64,000 bases of DNA from Pseudomonas jinjuensis (GCF_900103845.1 NZ_FNIJ01000009.1:113927-177926), one strand, 5' to 3'; numbered from the stretch's first letter, positions 34,145-44,063 are shown. Notes: generated from the sequence alone by a model not told the origin. Program-made: numbers and translations.

Positions 34145-35320
34145 TCAAGCGAAATAATCCACCAACCCCCTTCCCATCCGCCCCGGCTGGCTCCTCACCT
34201 CCATCACCCCACCCCGCACCGGCTCTTCACCCTCCTCGACCACGCGCCCGGAACCACCACGCCCCTCGCCCTGCTGTCCCTGCCACCCGCGCGACAGCGA
34301 CTGGTCGGAAACGTTGACGTCCAGGCTGGTCATCCCCTGCTGGCCGAACATGTCGCGCAGGCGGTGCAGCTGGCTTTCCACGGCGTCGCGGACGCCGGCG
34401 TTGGCGCTGGCGAAGGTGATCTGGGTCTGGTCGGGGCTCATGTGGATGCGGACTTCCAGGCGACCAAGGTCGGCGGGTTCCATCTGGATGTCGGCGGACT
34501 TCAGGTTCTGGCTGGACATCCACATCACCCGGTCGACCAGCGCCTCGCTCATGCCGCCGTGCTGCAGCGGCACGGGTTGGCCGGGCAGCAGCGGGTTCAC
34601 CGGCCGCTGGCTCAGCGCCGAGGGGGAATTCAGTGCCTGGGTCAGGCTGTCGAGGCGGGCAGCGAAGGTTTCGCTGCGGCCTTCCAGCTTGGTATCGGCG
34701 GCCTTTTCCGGCAGGCGGAACAGGCTGGCGGCCAGTTGCAGCTCGCCCTCGCCGCCCTCGCCTTCGGCCACCTGCGGCTGCGCGGCATTCAGTTGCAGCG
34801 CGGAGAGGTCCAGCTTGCCGCGCGCGTTGCCGTCCTGCTGGAGCTGGAGGTTCTGCCCGCCCTCCAGATCGAGGGCATTGGCCTGGTTGAGGTTTTCCAG
34901 GTCGCTGTCGCCGTTCTGCGGGAACATGCCGAGGTTCGCCAGCACCTGCGATGCCTGCTCCGGCGCCACGGCCTGCGCGCCGGCCTGGTCCTGGGCGGTG
35001 CTGTCGGTGGTTTCCGCCTTGTCCTCGCTGGCGGCCGGCAAGTCCTTGCCGTCATCGGCAACCTTTGGCTGCTCAGAAGCGGCGGTGCGGTCGGCTGCGG
35101 CGGGTTCGGGCTGGGTGTCGCGCGGGCGTTCGCGAGCGGCGCGGGAGGCATGCGCGGGGCGCTCGGGGGCGGCCGGGCGGTTCTCCCTGGCATAGACGTC
35201 GGCGAAGCTGGAGCCCTTGTCCTGCGCGGCATGCGCCGTGTTGTGAGGCGGCCGGGACAGCGCCGCGGCGGGCTTGCCGGAAGGGGCCGTGGTCAAGAGC
35301 AGGTCCGGGGCGACAGCCAT
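34145..35320 (-). CDS. fliK: Flagellar hook-length control protein FliK
   Basis: The 391-residue protein has a long, low-complexity secreted N-terminal part and a C-terminal domain (LKSADIQMEPADLGRLEVRI, ITFASANAGVRDAVESQLHR) that contacts FlhB. It measures hook length and triggers the export switch. I start at ATG 35320 (MAVAPDLLLTT), with GGAGA upstream; the longer frame covers hptB. A Gly-rich tail ends at the REP beside the stop. Confidence 0.92.
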   Translation of the reverse strand: MAVAPDLLLTTAPSGKPAAALSRPPHNTAHAAQDKGSSFADVYARENRPAAPERPAHASRAARERPRDTQPEPAAADRTAASEQPKVADDGKDLPAASEDKAETTDSTAQDQAGAQAVAPEQASQVLANLGMFPQNGDSDLENLNQANALDLEGGQNLQLQQDGNARGKLDLSALQLNAAQPQVAEGEGGEGELQLAASLFRLPEKAADTKLEGRSETFAARLDSLTQALNSPSALSQRPVNPLLPGQPVPLQHGGMSEALVDRVMWMSSQNLKSADIQMEPADLGRLEVRIHMSPDQTQITFASANAGVRDAVESQLHRLRDMFGQQGMTSLDVNVSDQSLSRGWQGQQGEGRGGSGRVVEEGEEPVRGGVMEVRSQPGRMGRGLVDYFA

Positions 35321-35379
35321 CGGGGTTCTCCGTTCGATAAGGTGATGTGAACGGAGATAGCAAGGCGCAGGCCAGGTTT

Positions 35380-35718
35380 TCAGGCCGCCCGGCCAAGCAG
35401 CCGCAGGACGGTGGCGAATTCCGCCTCGATCTCGGCGAACAGCTCCCCGGCGCGCGTCATGTCCCGCTGCACGGCGCTGGCTTCGAGTTGGCTGCACAGC
35501 TCGACCAGCCGCAGCGCACCCATGTTGCTGCAACTGCCACGGAAGCTGTGGGTTTCCTGGCGCAGCGCGACGATGTCGCCGCGCGCCACGGCCTGGCGGA
35601 TGCTGCGCAGGCGCTCCCGCGAGTCGTCGGCGAAGGTGTCCAGCAGCAGCGGGTATTCGTCTTCCATGACCTCCTGGAGAGCGCTCTGTACCGCGTCATC
35701 GAGATGCACATCAGACAT
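35380..35718 (-). CDS. hptB: Histidine phosphotransfer protein HptB
   Basis: The 112-residue Hpt protein carries the phospho-acceptor His57 in QETHSFRGSCSNMGAL. In P. aeruginosa HptB collects phosphate from several hybrid kinases and passes it to HsbR, controlling biofilm, secretion and swarming. The upstream gene here is hsbR, supporting the identity. An ATG at 35745 would add nine residues; I prefer 35718 (MSDVHLDDAVQ) by similarity of length. Confidence 0.9.
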   Translation of the reverse strand: MSDVHLDDAVQSALQEVMEDEYPLLLDTFADDSRERLRSIRQAVARGDIVALRQETHSFRGSCSNMGALRLVELCSQLEASAVQRDMTRAGELFAEIEAEFATVLRLLGRAA

Positions 35719-35752
35719 TCGCTGGTTCCCGGTGTGACTGCTCATTCCCTGA

Positions 35753-37456
35753 TTATGCCGAAGCCTCCCAGAAGAACTCCACGGACACCGACTTGCCGTC
35801 CGCCGACCACTGGCAGCTATCCGCCAGTTGCCGCACCAGGGTCAGGCCGCGGCCGCAGAAGCGGTCGACCTGGCACTGGGCCTGCAGGGCGCCGTCGACG
35901 TCGAAGCCGCCGCCGCTGTCCTCCATGCGGATCAGCAGGCGGCCGCCGCCATCGGCATGGGGCGAAAGATCGAGATGGAAGCGCACGTAGCCGTCCTGCA
36001 GCTGTGCCAGGCGGGTGGCGCGCTGTTCGTAGTATCGGGCGAAGCCCTGGGCGTCGCGCTTGAGCGAGGAATCCAGGCCCATCACGCCGTGCTCCAGGGC
36101 GTTGGAGTAGAGCTCGGCGAGCACGCTGTAGAGGGCGCCGCCCCTGGGCCGCAGGGCCTGAACTTCCATCAGCAGCTGCAGCAGGAACGGCAGCGGGTTG
36201 AAGTGCTTGAGGGTCGGCGCGCGGAACTCGAAGCTCGCCGACCAGTCCAGCGGGTTGCTCAGGCCGCTGTCGGAGAACGCCAGCGGCGGGCGCTGCACGC
36301 TGGCCTGGGGTACCAGGGCGACTTCCAGCATGCTCAGGTCGTCCTGCGCCGCGCCGCCGCGGAAGCGCGACAGTGCCGCCTGGATGTCGTCGAACAGCCG
36401 CGATGCATCCTGCTGCCCCTCGAACACCGCGCGCAGGCGCCCCTCGCCGAACATCTCGCCGGCGGCATTGGCGGCCTCCAGCACGCCGTCGGAGAACAGG
36501 AAGACGCGGTCGCCCTCGCTCATCGAGTGCACTTCGTAGCGATCGTCGAAGGACGCCGCGTCGAGGATGCCCAGCGGCAGGTGACGCGATACCAGCGGCA
36601 CCAGCTCGCCGCTGGCACGCCGATACAGGAAGCCATCCGGCAGCCCGCCGGTCCACACCTCCACCAGGCCGCGGTGGAAGCTCAGGTTGAGCATGCTCGC
36701 GCAGCAGAACACGCCCACCGGCAGGATGCGCTTCAGCTTGGCGTTCATCTCGCGGAGGATGTCCGGCATCGGGTAGCCCTTGGCCGTCATCCCGTAGAAC
36801 ACCTCGGCCAGCGGCATGGCGCCGATCGCCGCCGGCAGGCCGTGGCCGGTGAAGTCGCCGAGCAGCACGTGCATGCCGCCGGACGGCTTGAACGCCGCCA
36901 GCAGCAGGTCGCCGTTGAACACCGCGAAGGGCGATTGCAGGTAGCGGATGTTCGCCGCGTCGAGGCAGCCGGAGTGCGCCACCTTGTCGAACACCGCCTT
37001 GGCCACGCGCTGCTCGTTGAGCAGGTGCTCGTTGTGCCGGGCGATCAGGTCGCGCTGCTCCAGCACCTCGCGCTGCAGGTGATGCAGGCGCGCCATGGCG
37101 CGGATCTTGGCCTCGATCACCACGCGGTTGTAGGGCTTGATGAGGAAGTCGTCGCCGCCGGCCGCGAGCCCCTGCCCCAGCTCGCCGGTGGCGCTGAGCG
37201 AGGTGAGGAAGATGATCGGCACCAGCTCCTCGCCGGCCCGCGCACGAATCCGCCGCGCCGCCTCGAAGCCGTCCATCACCGGCATCATCACATTCATCAG
37301 CACCAGCTGCGGGCGCTCCTGGGAGAACTGGGCGAGCGCCTCCAGGCCGTTGGACGCGGTGACCACCCGGTGCCCCTGGCGGCTGACGATGGTGGACAGC
37401 AGCAGGCGATCCGCCGCGTTGTCTTCCGCGATCAGTACCGTCAGGTAATCGGCCAT
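35753..37456 (-). CDS. hsbR: HsbR: receiver / PP2C-type phosphatase / anti-sigma-like kinase regulator
   Basis: The 567-residue protein has an N-terminal receiver domain (1-125), a PP2C/SpoIIE-like phosphatase domain (HVLLGDFTGHGLPAAIGAMP, DRVFLFSDGVLEA) and a C-terminal GHKL kinase-like domain (LYSNALEHGV, MEDSGGGFDV, CGRGLTLVRQL). In P. aeruginosa HsbR takes phosphate from HptB and sets the phosphorylation of HsbA. Unusually, the receiver phospho-acceptor position is Asn55 (LVLMNVMMPVMDG, codon AAT), although Glu11/Asp12-type acidic residues and the lysine (LIKPYN) are kept. It lies between hsbA and hptB. Confidence 0.92.
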   Translation of the reverse strand: MADYLTVLIAEDNAADRLLLSTIVSRQGHRVVTASNGLEALAQFSQERPQLVLMNVMMPVMDGFEAARRIRARAGEELVPIIFLTSLSATGELGQGLAAGGDDFLIKPYNRVVIEAKIRAMARLHHLQREVLEQRDLIARHNEHLLNEQRVAKAVFDKVAHSGCLDAANIRYLQSPFAVFNGDLLLAAFKPSGGMHVLLGDFTGHGLPAAIGAMPLAEVFYGMTAKGYPMPDILREMNAKLKRILPVGVFCCASMLNLSFHRGLVEVWTGGLPDGFLYRRASGELVPLVSRHLPLGILDAASFDDRYEVHSMSEGDRVFLFSDGVLEAANAAGEMFGEGRLRAVFEGQQDASRLFDDIQAALSRFRGGAAQDDLSMLEVALVPQASVQRPPLAFSDSGLSNPLDWSASFEFRAPTLKHFNPLPFLLQLLMEVQALRPRGGALYSVLAELYSNALEHGVMGLDSSLKRDAQGFARYYEQRATRLAQLQDGYVRFHLDLSPHADGGGRLLIRMEDSGGGFDVDGALQAQCQVDRFCGRGLTLVRQLADSCQWSADGKSVSVEFFWEASA

Positions 37457-37469
37457 GGCTGCGCCCCGG

Positions 37470-37775
37470 CTAGCTGATGCTGAACAGCTGCTCGAAGTTG
37501 GAGATGGAGAGGATCTTGCGCACGTCCGGGTTGCAGTGGATCAGGCTGATCTGCGCCTGCTCGCCGCCGGCGTGGTCGCGCAGCAGCAGGAGCATGCCCA
37601 GCGCGGAACTGTCCAGGTAGGTGGCACCCTTGAGGTCCACCACGTAGCGCTTCGGCGTGATCTCGACGCGCTCGTAGGCGTCGCGGAATTCCTGGTGCGC
37701 GCCGAAATCGAAACGTCCCTCTATGACGATGCTCAGCTCCTGCCCGTCGCTGGAGGGAACGGAAGTGATGGCCAT
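37470..37775 (-). CDS. hsbA: Anti-anti-sigma factor HsbA (STAS domain)
   Basis: The 101-residue STAS protein carries the conserved phosphorylatable serine region YLDSSALGMLLLLRD (Ser56/Ser57). In P. aeruginosa HsbA partners with HsbR and with the anti-sigma factor FlgM or a diguanylate cyclase depending on phosphorylation. It is directly upstream of hsbR (13 nt). Its position next to fliJ links this switch to flagellar assembly. Confidence 0.92.
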   Translation of the reverse strand: MAITSVPSSDGQELSIVIEGRFDFGAHQEFRDAYERVEITPKRYVVDLKGATYLDSSALGMLLLLRDHAGGEQAQISLIHCNPDVRKILSISNFEQLFSIS

Positions 37776-37984
37776 CGGACTTCTCCTCATGCTGGGGATG
37801 CGCCAGTGCGCCGATGAAGATGTAGCAGCTTGCCCGGGGAGGGGCAACCGGGGGCGGAGGAAAGGGCTGGCTCGCGCTGGGGGTGCGCGCGCCATGCGCG
37901 CGATTCGCGGGCATGGCCCGCTTGTACAGTTGGCATCGGCAATCGTTCCCAGGCTCCCGTGCGGGGCCATAGCCGTGCTCTTTT

Positions 37985-38044
37985 GTAGGAGCGAGCTTGC
38001 TCGCGAATGGCGGGGCCGAGGTTCGCGAGCAAGCTCGCTCCTAC
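37985..38044. repeat. REP doublet between fliJ and hsbA (GTAGGAGCGAGC family)
   Basis: GTAGGAGCGAGCTTGCTCGC and GCGAGCAAGCTCGCTCCTAC face each other. The rest of the 37776-38072 gap holds further short GC-rich palindromes near 37888-37925 but no gene that I can see. Confidence 0.9.
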
Positions 38045-38072
38045 GGGACGGGGTTATGTCACTGCCGCTGCG

Positions 38073-38513
38073 TCACGGCGTATGCCGCACTCGCTGGGAG
38101 AGTTCGTCGAGCTGCTTCTGCTCACGCTTGTCTTCCGCCCTTCGCGCTTCCTCGCGGTAGCGTTCGACCAGTTTGCGCAGGCCTTCGACGCGGGCGTATT
38201 TCTCCTGCCAGGCGTTGCGCGCCTTGTCGACCACGCCGCGGTGCCAGTCGACGCTGCGGCCCTGCTGTTCGACGGCGCCTTCCAACTGGCCGAGGAAGCG
38301 CTGGTAGTCGATCAGCCATTGGCCACTGACGCCCTGGCGGCCGCGTTCGAGCCACTGCTGCTGGTAGTCGAGGCGGTAGCGTTCGAGGTCGGCGAGCTGG
38401 CGCTGCGCCTGCAGCAGTTGCGCCTGGACCTGGCCGAGCTGGCGTGCGGCCTCGCGTTCGGCCTTGACAGCCATGTCCACCACCGGAGCGAGGCGTTCGG
38501 CGCGGCGGGTCAT
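38073..38513 (-). CDS. fliJ: Flagellar export chaperone FliJ
   Basis: The 146-residue, almost wholly coiled-coil protein (RRAERLAPVVDMAVKAEREA at the start, RLDYQQQWLERGRQGVSGQW in the middle) is the FliJ stalk that links the FliI ATPase to FlhA. It follows fliI by 19 nt and is followed by a REP doublet, the probable end of the fliE operon. Confidence 0.94.
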   Translation of the reverse strand: MTRRAERLAPVVDMAVKAEREAARQLGQVQAQLLQAQRQLADLERYRLDYQQQWLERGRQGVSGQWLIDYQRFLGQLEGAVEQQGRSVDWHRGVVDKARNAWQEKYARVEGLRKLVERYREEARRAEDKREQKQLDELSQRVRHTP

Positions 38514-38532
38514 CGATTACCCTGCATGACCA

Positions 38533-39879
38533 TCATCCGCCGAGCACGCCGTCCAGCAGCTGCGCGCTTTCCTCCAGGCTCTGGCTTTCGCCCAGGCCCT
38601 GGCGGAGGAACTGGCGCATCGCCGGGAAGCGCGCGATGGCCAGGTCGGTCTCGGCGTCGCCGCCGGCCACGTAGGCGCCGACGCTGATCAGGTCGCGGCT
38701 CTGCTGGTAGCGCGACCACAGCTGCTTGAAGCGCTGGGCGCTGGAAAGCTGTTCCGCGCTGACCACCTGCGGCATCACCCGGCTGATGGACGCCTCGATG
38801 TCGATCGCCGGGTAGTGCCCCTCCTCCGCCAGCCGCCGCGACAGCACAAAGTGGCCGTCGAGGATGCCGCGCGCGGCGTCGGCGATCGGGTCCTGCTGGT
38901 CGTCGCCCTCGCTGAGCACGGTATAGAAGGCGGTGATCGAGCCGCCGCCCTTCTCGCCGTTGCCGGCGCGCTCCACCAGGCGCGGCAGCTTGGCGAACAC
39001 CGAGGGCGGATAGCCCTTGGTCGCCGGCGGTTCGCCGATGGCCAGGGCGATCTCGCGCTGGGCCTGGGCGAAGCGGGTCAGCGAGTCCATCAGCAGCAGG
39101 ACGTTCCTGCCCTTGTCGCGGAAGTATTCGGCGATGCGCGTGCAGTAGGTGGCGGCGCGCAGGCGCATCAGCGGTGCGTCGTCCGCCGGCGAGGCCACCA
39201 CCACGGAGCGCTTCAGGCCTTCCTCGCCGAGGATGTGCTCGATGAATTCCTTCACCTCGCGGCCCCGTTCGCCGATCAGCCCGACGACGATGACGTCGGC
39301 CTTGGTGAACCGGGTCATCATCCCGAGCAGCACGCTCTTGCCCACGCCGGTGCCGGCGAACAGGCCGAGGCGCTGGCCGCGGCCGACGGTGAGCAGCGAG
39401 TTGATCGAGCGGATGCCGACATCCATCGGCTCGTGGATCGGATCGCGCGCCAGCGGGTTGATCAGCGGGCCGTCGATCGGCACCCAGTCCTCGGCGCGCA
39501 TCCCGCCCTTGCCGTCGAGGGCACGGCCGAGGCCGTCGAGCACGCGGCCGAGCATGGACTTGCCCATCGGCAGGCGGCCGCTGTCCGGCAGCGGCACCAC
39601 CCGCGCGCCGGGGGCGATGCCGTTGAGGCTGCCGACCGGCATGAGGAAGATGCGCCCGGCGGAGAAGCCCATCACCTCGGCCTCGACCTGCACCGGGTGA
39701 TAACTGCCGTCGTTGATCACCAGGCAGCGGCTGCCCATCGCCGCCTGCAGGCCCTCGGCCTCCAGGGTCAGGCCGACCATGCGCAGCAGGCGCCCTTCCA
39801 CCACCGGCTGGGACGGCACGTCCACCGCGCGGGTGTAGCCCTCCAGGCGGCGGGCGAAGCTGACCCGCTCAAGGCGCAT
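38533..39879 (-). CDS. fliI: Flagellar export ATPase FliI
   Basis: The 448-residue F1-like ATPase has Walker [36 protein letters not shown] and Walker [20 protein letters not shown]. It energises export with FliH and FliJ. I start at ATG 39879 ([20 protein letters not shown]), overlapping the fliH end by 11 nt; the open frame extends upstream without FliI similarity. Confidence 0.97.
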   Translation of the reverse strand: MRLERVSFARRLEGYTRAVDVPSQPVVEGRLLRMVGLTLEAEGLQAAMGSRCLVINDGSYHPVQVEAEVMGFSAGRIFLMPVGSLNGIAPGARVVPLPDSGRLPMGKSMLGRVLDGLGRALDGKGGMRAEDWVPIDGPLINPLARDPIHEPMDVGIRSINSLLTVGRGQRLGLFAGTGVGKSVLLGMMTRFTKADVIVVGLIGERGREVKEFIEHILGEEGLKRSVVVASPADDAPLMRLRAATYCTRIAEYFRDKGRNVLLLMDSLTRFAQAQREIALAIGEPPATKGYPPSVFAKLPRLVERAGNGEKGGGSITAFYTVLSEGDDQQDPIADAARGILDGHFVLSRRLAEEGHYPAIDIEASISRVMPQVVSAEQLSSAQRFKQLWSRYQQSRDLISVGAYVAGGDAETDLAIARFPAMRQFLRQGLGESQSLEESAQLLDGVLGG

Positions 39880-40645
39880 CGGCCGTCTCCAGCTCGATAC
39901 CGAGGTCCGCCTGCAGCGGGTGGGTGGCCTGTTCGCGCTGCTGCTCGAACAGTTGCTTGGTGGCCTGCGCCAGGCGCGTCTCGATGCTGGCGTCGACGTG
40001 GGAATGTTCGGTCTCGATGCGGCAGCCGCCGGGCAGCAGGGCATCGTCCTCGAGGATGCGCCAGGTCTCCTCGTGGCGGTCGCGCAGCGCCTTGATCAGG
40101 TCGAAATCCTGCGGATTGACGTGGATGCGGATGTTGTCGGCGCCCATCGGCAGCAGCTTCAGTGCCTCGCGCAGGACCTGGCGGACATGGCTGGAATCCT
40201 GGCCGAGTTCGCGCTGGATGACCTGGCGGACGACGTGCTGGACCAGGTTGACCAGCGCCTGCTCGATCAGCTGGTCCTGTTCGGCGATCGGCTCGAACAG
40301 CTGGCTCATCAGGGTTTCCAGGCCGTGCAGGCGCTGCTGCAGGATGGCGTCGGCTTCCTGGCGCGCCTTCAGCTGGCCGGCGTGGAAGCCGTCCTTCTCG
40401 CCGGTGGCGAAGCCCTCGTTGTAGGCGTCCTGGCGGATCGCCTCCAGCTCTTCCAGCGTCAGCGGCTTGACGTCCTCCACCGGGACTTCCTCGACCTGGA
40501 CGGCTTCCTCCGCCGCTTCCGGCTCGGGCTCCGGCTCGGGCAGCTCGACCACCGGGTCGAAGCTGGGCAGCGACCAGAGGTCGAAGCCGCGGCCATCACG
40601 GGCGCGGATCAGTTCGCCGGCATCGCTCTCGCGGGTGTCGTCCAT
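39869..40645 (-). CDS. fliH: Flagellar export regulator FliH
   Basis: The 258-residue protein has an N-terminal acidic, Glu/Pro-rich region ([20 protein letters not shown]), then the FliH/YscL core ([37 protein letters not shown]). FliH inhibits and docks FliI. It begins one base before the fliG stop and overlaps fliI. Confidence 0.94.
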   Translation of the reverse strand: MDDTRESDAGELIRARDGRGFDLWSLPSFDPVVELPEPEPEPEAAEEAVQVEEVPVEDVKPLTLEELEAIRQDAYNEGFATGEKDGFHAGQLKARQEADAILQQRLHGLETLMSQLFEPIAEQDQLIEQALVNLVQHVVRQVIQRELGQDSSHVRQVLREALKLLPMGADNIRIHVNPQDFDLIKALRDRHEETWRILEDDALLPGGCRIETEHSHVDASIETRLAQATKQLFEQQREQATHPLQADLGIELETADAP

Positions 40646-41662
40646 TTAGATCATCTCCTCGCCGCCCTTGCCGCCAAGGGCGATCTCGCCGGAATCGGCC
40701 ATGCGCCGGGCGATGGTGAGGATTTCCTTCTGCGCGCCCTCCACTTCGCTGACGCGCACCGGGCCGCGCGCTTCGAGGTCGTCGCGCAGCAGCTCGGCGG
40801 CACGCTTGGACATGTTGCGGAAGACCTTCTCGCGCACCGGCTCGTCGGCGCCCTTCAGCGCCAGCACCAGCACGTCGGAGGAGACTTCCCGCAGCAGCGC
40901 CTGGATGCCGCGGTCGTCGACGTCGGCGAGGTTGTCGAAGACGAACATCAGGTCCTCGATCTGCACCGACAGGTCGGAATCCGCCTGCCGGATGGAGTCC
41001 ATCAGCGCGCCCTCCACCGAGCTGTCCAGGTAGTTCATGATGTCCGCCGCGCGCTTCACGCCGCCCAGGGTGGTGCGGGTGGAGTTGTTGTTGCCGGCGA
41101 ACTGCTTCTCGAGGATCTGGTTGAGTTCCTTCAGCGCCGACGGCTGCACGGTGTTCAGCGCCGACACGCGCATGACGATGTCCAGGCGCACCTTGTGCTC
41201 GAAGTGGCCGAGCACCTCGGCGGCCTGGTCGGGATCGAGATAGGCGACCACGATGGCCTGGATCTGCGGGTGCTCGTAGCGGATCACGTCGGCCACCGCG
41301 CGCGGCTCCATCCATTTCAGGCTGTCCAGGCCGCTGGTGTTGCCGCCGAGGAGGATGCGGTCGATCAGGTTGTTCGCCTTGTCCTCGCCGAGGGCCTGGG
41401 TGAGCATCTTGCGGATGTAGCTGTCGGCGCCGACGCCGAGGCTGGTCTGGTCGCCGACGGTGGCGACGAACTCGCCCATCACCTGCTCGACCTGCTCGCG
41501 CTGCACGTTGCGCATCTGCGCCATGGCCACGCCGACGCGCTGCACTTCCTTCGGCCCGAGATGGCGCAGCACCTGCGCGGCATCGGTCTCGCCGAGGGAC
41601 AGCAAAAGGATGGCGGCCTTGTCGACCTTGTTCAGCTTGGCGGTCACGCGGGTATCACTCAT
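40646..41662 (-). CDS. fliG: Flagellar motor switch protein FliG
   Basis: The 338-residue protein has the three FliG domains, including the EHPQ motif (RYEHPQIQAIVVAYLDPDQA), and the torque-generating charged C-terminal helix (FRNMSKRAAELLRDDLEARG). It overlaps the fliF end by 8 nt. Confidence 0.97.
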   Translation of the reverse strand: MSDTRVTAKLNKVDKAAILLLSLGETDAAQVLRHLGPKEVQRVGVAMAQMRNVQREQVEQVMGEFVATVGDQTSLGVGADSYIRKMLTQALGEDKANNLIDRILLGGNTSGLDSLKWMEPRAVADVIRYEHPQIQAIVVAYLDPDQAAEVLGHFEHKVRLDIVMRVSALNTVQPSALKELNQILEKQFAGNNNSTRTTLGGVKRAADIMNYLDSSVEGALMDSIRQADSDLSVQIEDLMFVFDNLADVDDRGIQALLREVSSDVLVLALKGADEPVREKVFRNMSKRAAELLRDDLEARGPVRVSEVEGAQKEILTIARRMADSGEIALGGKGGEEMI

Positions 41663-43430
41663 CGGAATTGATCCACTCCTTCACCACCTGGGCGACGCGG
41701 CCCGGGTCCTGGGCCACCAGGTTCTTGATCGCGTTGAGCTGGCCTTCGTAGCTGTCGGTCGGGCTCGGCAGCAGGATGCTCTGCGGCCCGCCGAGGCTGA
41801 CGCGGTCTTCCGCCAGGTCGCTGTCCAGCGCCGACAGCTCGCCGATGCCCGGCTCGACCGGCACCAGCTCCTTGCTCTTGCTGCCGCTGAGGTTGCTCAG
41901 CACCGGGCGCAGCACGCCGAGCACCAGCACCAGCAGGAAGGCCAGGCCGAGGCCCTGCTTGACCACGTCCCAGAACCACGGCTGCGAATAGAACGGCGGC
42001 GCGACGATCTCCTCGCCCTGCTCCGCGGCGAACGGCGCGTTGATCACGCTGACGCTGTCGCCGCGGCTGGCGTCGTAGCCCACCGCGTCCTGCACCAGGC
42101 GGGTGAAGCGCGCCAGTTCCTCGGCGTTCCACGGCAGGTGGCTGACCTCGCCGGTCTTCGGATTGACGATGGTCTTGTCGTCCAGCACCACCGCGACGGA
42201 AAGCCGGCGCAGGCGGCCCTGCTGCTGGCGGGTGTAGCTGACCGAGCGGTCCAGCTCGTAGTTGCGGGTGTTCTGCGCGCGCTTGTCGGTGGGATACGGC
42301 GCCAGCTCCGGCTTGCCGGTCTTCGGATCGATGATGGGCTGGCCACTGGCGTCCTTCAGCGGCTGGCCGGGGGCGACGAAGTCGGCAGCCTGGCGGTTGC
42401 CGGTCTGCTGCGGCGCGCTGGCCGGGCCGGGCGGCTGGTTGGACAGCGCGCCGGGAATACCCTGCGGGCCGGAAGCGGTCTGCCGCTCCTCGCTGTTGCT
42501 CTGCTCGCTGCGCAGCGCCGGCTGGTCCGGGTTGTAGGTTTCGGAGGTGGACTCCACGGCGCTGAAGTCGACGTCGGCGGAGACTTCCGCCTTGTAGCGG
42601 CCGTTGCCCAGCACCGGCTGCAGGATGCTGTGCACGCGCTGGGTGAACAGGCCTTCCATGCGCCGGGTGTAGTCGAACTGCTTGCCGGCCATGCTCAGCT
42701 CGGCCAGCTCCTGCTGGTCGGAGAGCAGGTTGCCCTTCTGGTCGACCACCGTGACCTGGCCTTTCTCCAGCTCCGGCACGCTGGTCGCCACCAGGTTGAC
42801 GATCGCCAGCACCTGGCTCGGTTCCAGGGTGCGGCCGGCATACAGCTCGACCAGTACCGAGGCGCTGGGCTTGCGTTCGTCGCGAACGAACACCGAGCTC
42901 TTCGGGATTGCCAGGTGCACCCGCGCCGCCTTGACGTTGTTCAGGCTGGCCACGGTGCGCGCCAGCTCGCCTTCCAGGCCGCGGCGGTAGTTGGTGGCTT
43001 CCATGAACTGGCTGGTGCCGAGGGCCTGTTCCTTGTCGAGGATCTCGAAGCCGACGTTGTTGTCGGTGGGCGCCACGCCGGCGCCGGCGACCTTCATGCG
43101 CGCGCGGCCGAGATCGTCGGCCCTGACCAGCAGCGCGCCGGAATTCGGTTCGACCTTGTAGGGGATGTCGGCAACGGTCAGCGCCTCGACCACGCGGTTG
43201 GCGTCGACACCGTTGAGGCTGCCATAGAGCGGCTTGTAGTCCGGCTGCTGCGACCAGAGCACGATGCCGAAACCGACGGCGATGCTCGCCGCCAGCCCGA
43301 CCAGCAGGCCGACCTGGCGCAGCATCGGCAGGTCCGCGAGGTTCTCGAGGAACGCCAGTCCGACCAGCGGCTTCTTCGGCAGGTCCGCGCCCAGTTTGGC
43401 GGGTACCCGGCTGTCTACGGCTTCAGCCAT
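41655..43430 (-). CDS. fliF: Flagellar MS-ring protein FliF
   Basis: The 591-residue protein has two membrane helices (about residues 40-60 and near 455), the ring-building motifs (NGVDANRVVEALTVADIPYK, RARMKVAGAGVAPTDNNVGF) and a C-terminal FliG-binding tail (QLNAIKNLVAQDPGRVAQVV). It follows fliE by 20 nt. Confidence 0.97.
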   Translation of the reverse strand: MAEAVDSRVPAKLGADLPKKPLVGLAFLENLADLPMLRQVGLLVGLAASIAVGFGIVLWSQQPDYKPLYGSLNGVDANRVVEALTVADIPYKVEPNSGALLVRADDLGRARMKVAGAGVAPTDNNVGFEILDKEQALGTSQFMEATNYRRGLEGELARTVASLNNVKAARVHLAIPKSSVFVRDERKPSASVLVELYAGRTLEPSQVLAIVNLVATSVPELEKGQVTVVDQKGNLLSDQQELAELSMAGKQFDYTRRMEGLFTQRVHSILQPVLGNGRYKAEVSADVDFSAVESTSETYNPDQPALRSEQSNSEERQTASGPQGIPGALSNQPPGPASAPQQTGNRQAADFVAPGQPLKDASGQPIIDPKTGKPELAPYPTDKRAQNTRNYELDRSVSYTRQQQGRLRRLSVAVVLDDKTIVNPKTGEVSHLPWNAEELARFTRLVQDAVGYDASRGDSVSVINAPFAAEQGEEIVAPPFYSQPWFWDVVKQGLGLAFLLVLVLGVLRPVLSNLSGSKSKELVPVEPGIGELSALDSDLAEDRVSLGGPQSILLPSPTDSYEGQLNAIKNLVAQDPGRVAQVVKEWINSDE

Positions 43431-43450
43431 GAATCACTCGTCCCCGCCGC

Positions 43451-43780
43451 TCACACCGGCATCTGCATGATGTCCTGGTAGGCCTGTACCAGTTTGTTGC
43501 GCACCTGGGTCATGGCCTGGAAGGAAACGCTGGCCTTCTGCGAGGCGATCATCACGTCGGTCAGGTCGACGCCGCCCTGGCCCATCTCGAAGGCGCTGGC
43601 CATGTCGCTGGCGGTCTGCTGGGTGGCGCTGACCTTGTTCACCGCCTGGCCGAGCAGGTCCTGGAAGCTGGGCATGCCCTGCACCTGCTCCGTTTGCTGC
43701 GGCCGTGCCTTGGCCATGGCTTCCATCTGCATGGAGCGCATTTCCAGCAACAGACGATTGAACTCGACACCCTGACTCAT
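43451..43780 (-). CDS. fliE: Flagellar hook-basal body protein FliE
   Basis: The 109-residue protein ends with the FliE family segment [35 protein letters not shown]. It joins MS ring and rod. I start at ATG 43780 ([11 protein letters not shown]), preceded by GGGAAGG. A sigma-54 promoter match lies about 60 nt upstream, so this opens the fliEFGHIJ operon. Confidence 0.96.
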   Translation of the reverse strand: MSQGVEFNRLLLEMRSMQMEAMAKARPQQTEQVQGMPSFQDLLGQAVNKVSATQQTASDMASAFEMGQGGVDLTDVMIASQKASVSFQAMTQVRNKLVQAYQDIMQMPV

Positions 43781-43840
43781 CACCTTCCCTCCGACTGACC
43801 GCGGCTTTTTTGACGCCGCGCGGGTTTTGCCGGGGTGATC

Positions 43841-43856
43841 TGCAACAAGGGTGCCA
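43841..43856 (-). promoter_or_regulatory. Sigma-54 promoter of fliE operon
   Basis: The minus strand reads TGGCACCCTTGTTGCA: -24 GG and -12 GC ten bases apart, near-perfect match to TGGCACG-N4-TTGCA. Position (about 50-60 nt before fliE) and known FleR/RpoN control of fliE in Pseudomonas support it. Confidence 0.8.
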
Positions 43857-43897
43857 GGTTGGTGAACTCGTCGAACTGGTGCGGCGATGGGCTTTTC

Positions 43898-43987
43898 GTA
43901 GGAGCCAGCTTGCTGGCGATCATCGGTGTATGCCGGGTACGCCAACGCCACCGGATCGCCCGGCTTCGCCAGCAAGCTGGCTCCTAC
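43898..43987. repeat. REP doublet (GCCAGCTTGCTGGC family)
   Basis: GTAGGAGCCAGCTTGCTGGC and GCCAGCAAGCTGGCTCCTAC face each other over about 50 bases, upstream of the fliE promoter. Confidence 0.88.
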
Positions 43988-44015
43988 AGGTTCGGTGCGT
44001 GCGTACCTCTCGGAT

Positions 44016-44048
44016 GGTGGATAACGCTTTCGGCGTTATTCACCCTAC
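44016..44048. repeat. REP palindrome (GTAGGGTGGA family)
   Basis: GGTGGATAACGCTTTCGGCG then TTATTCACCCTAC. Confidence 0.8.
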
Positions 44049-44063
44049 GGGCTGTCCGCGGGC

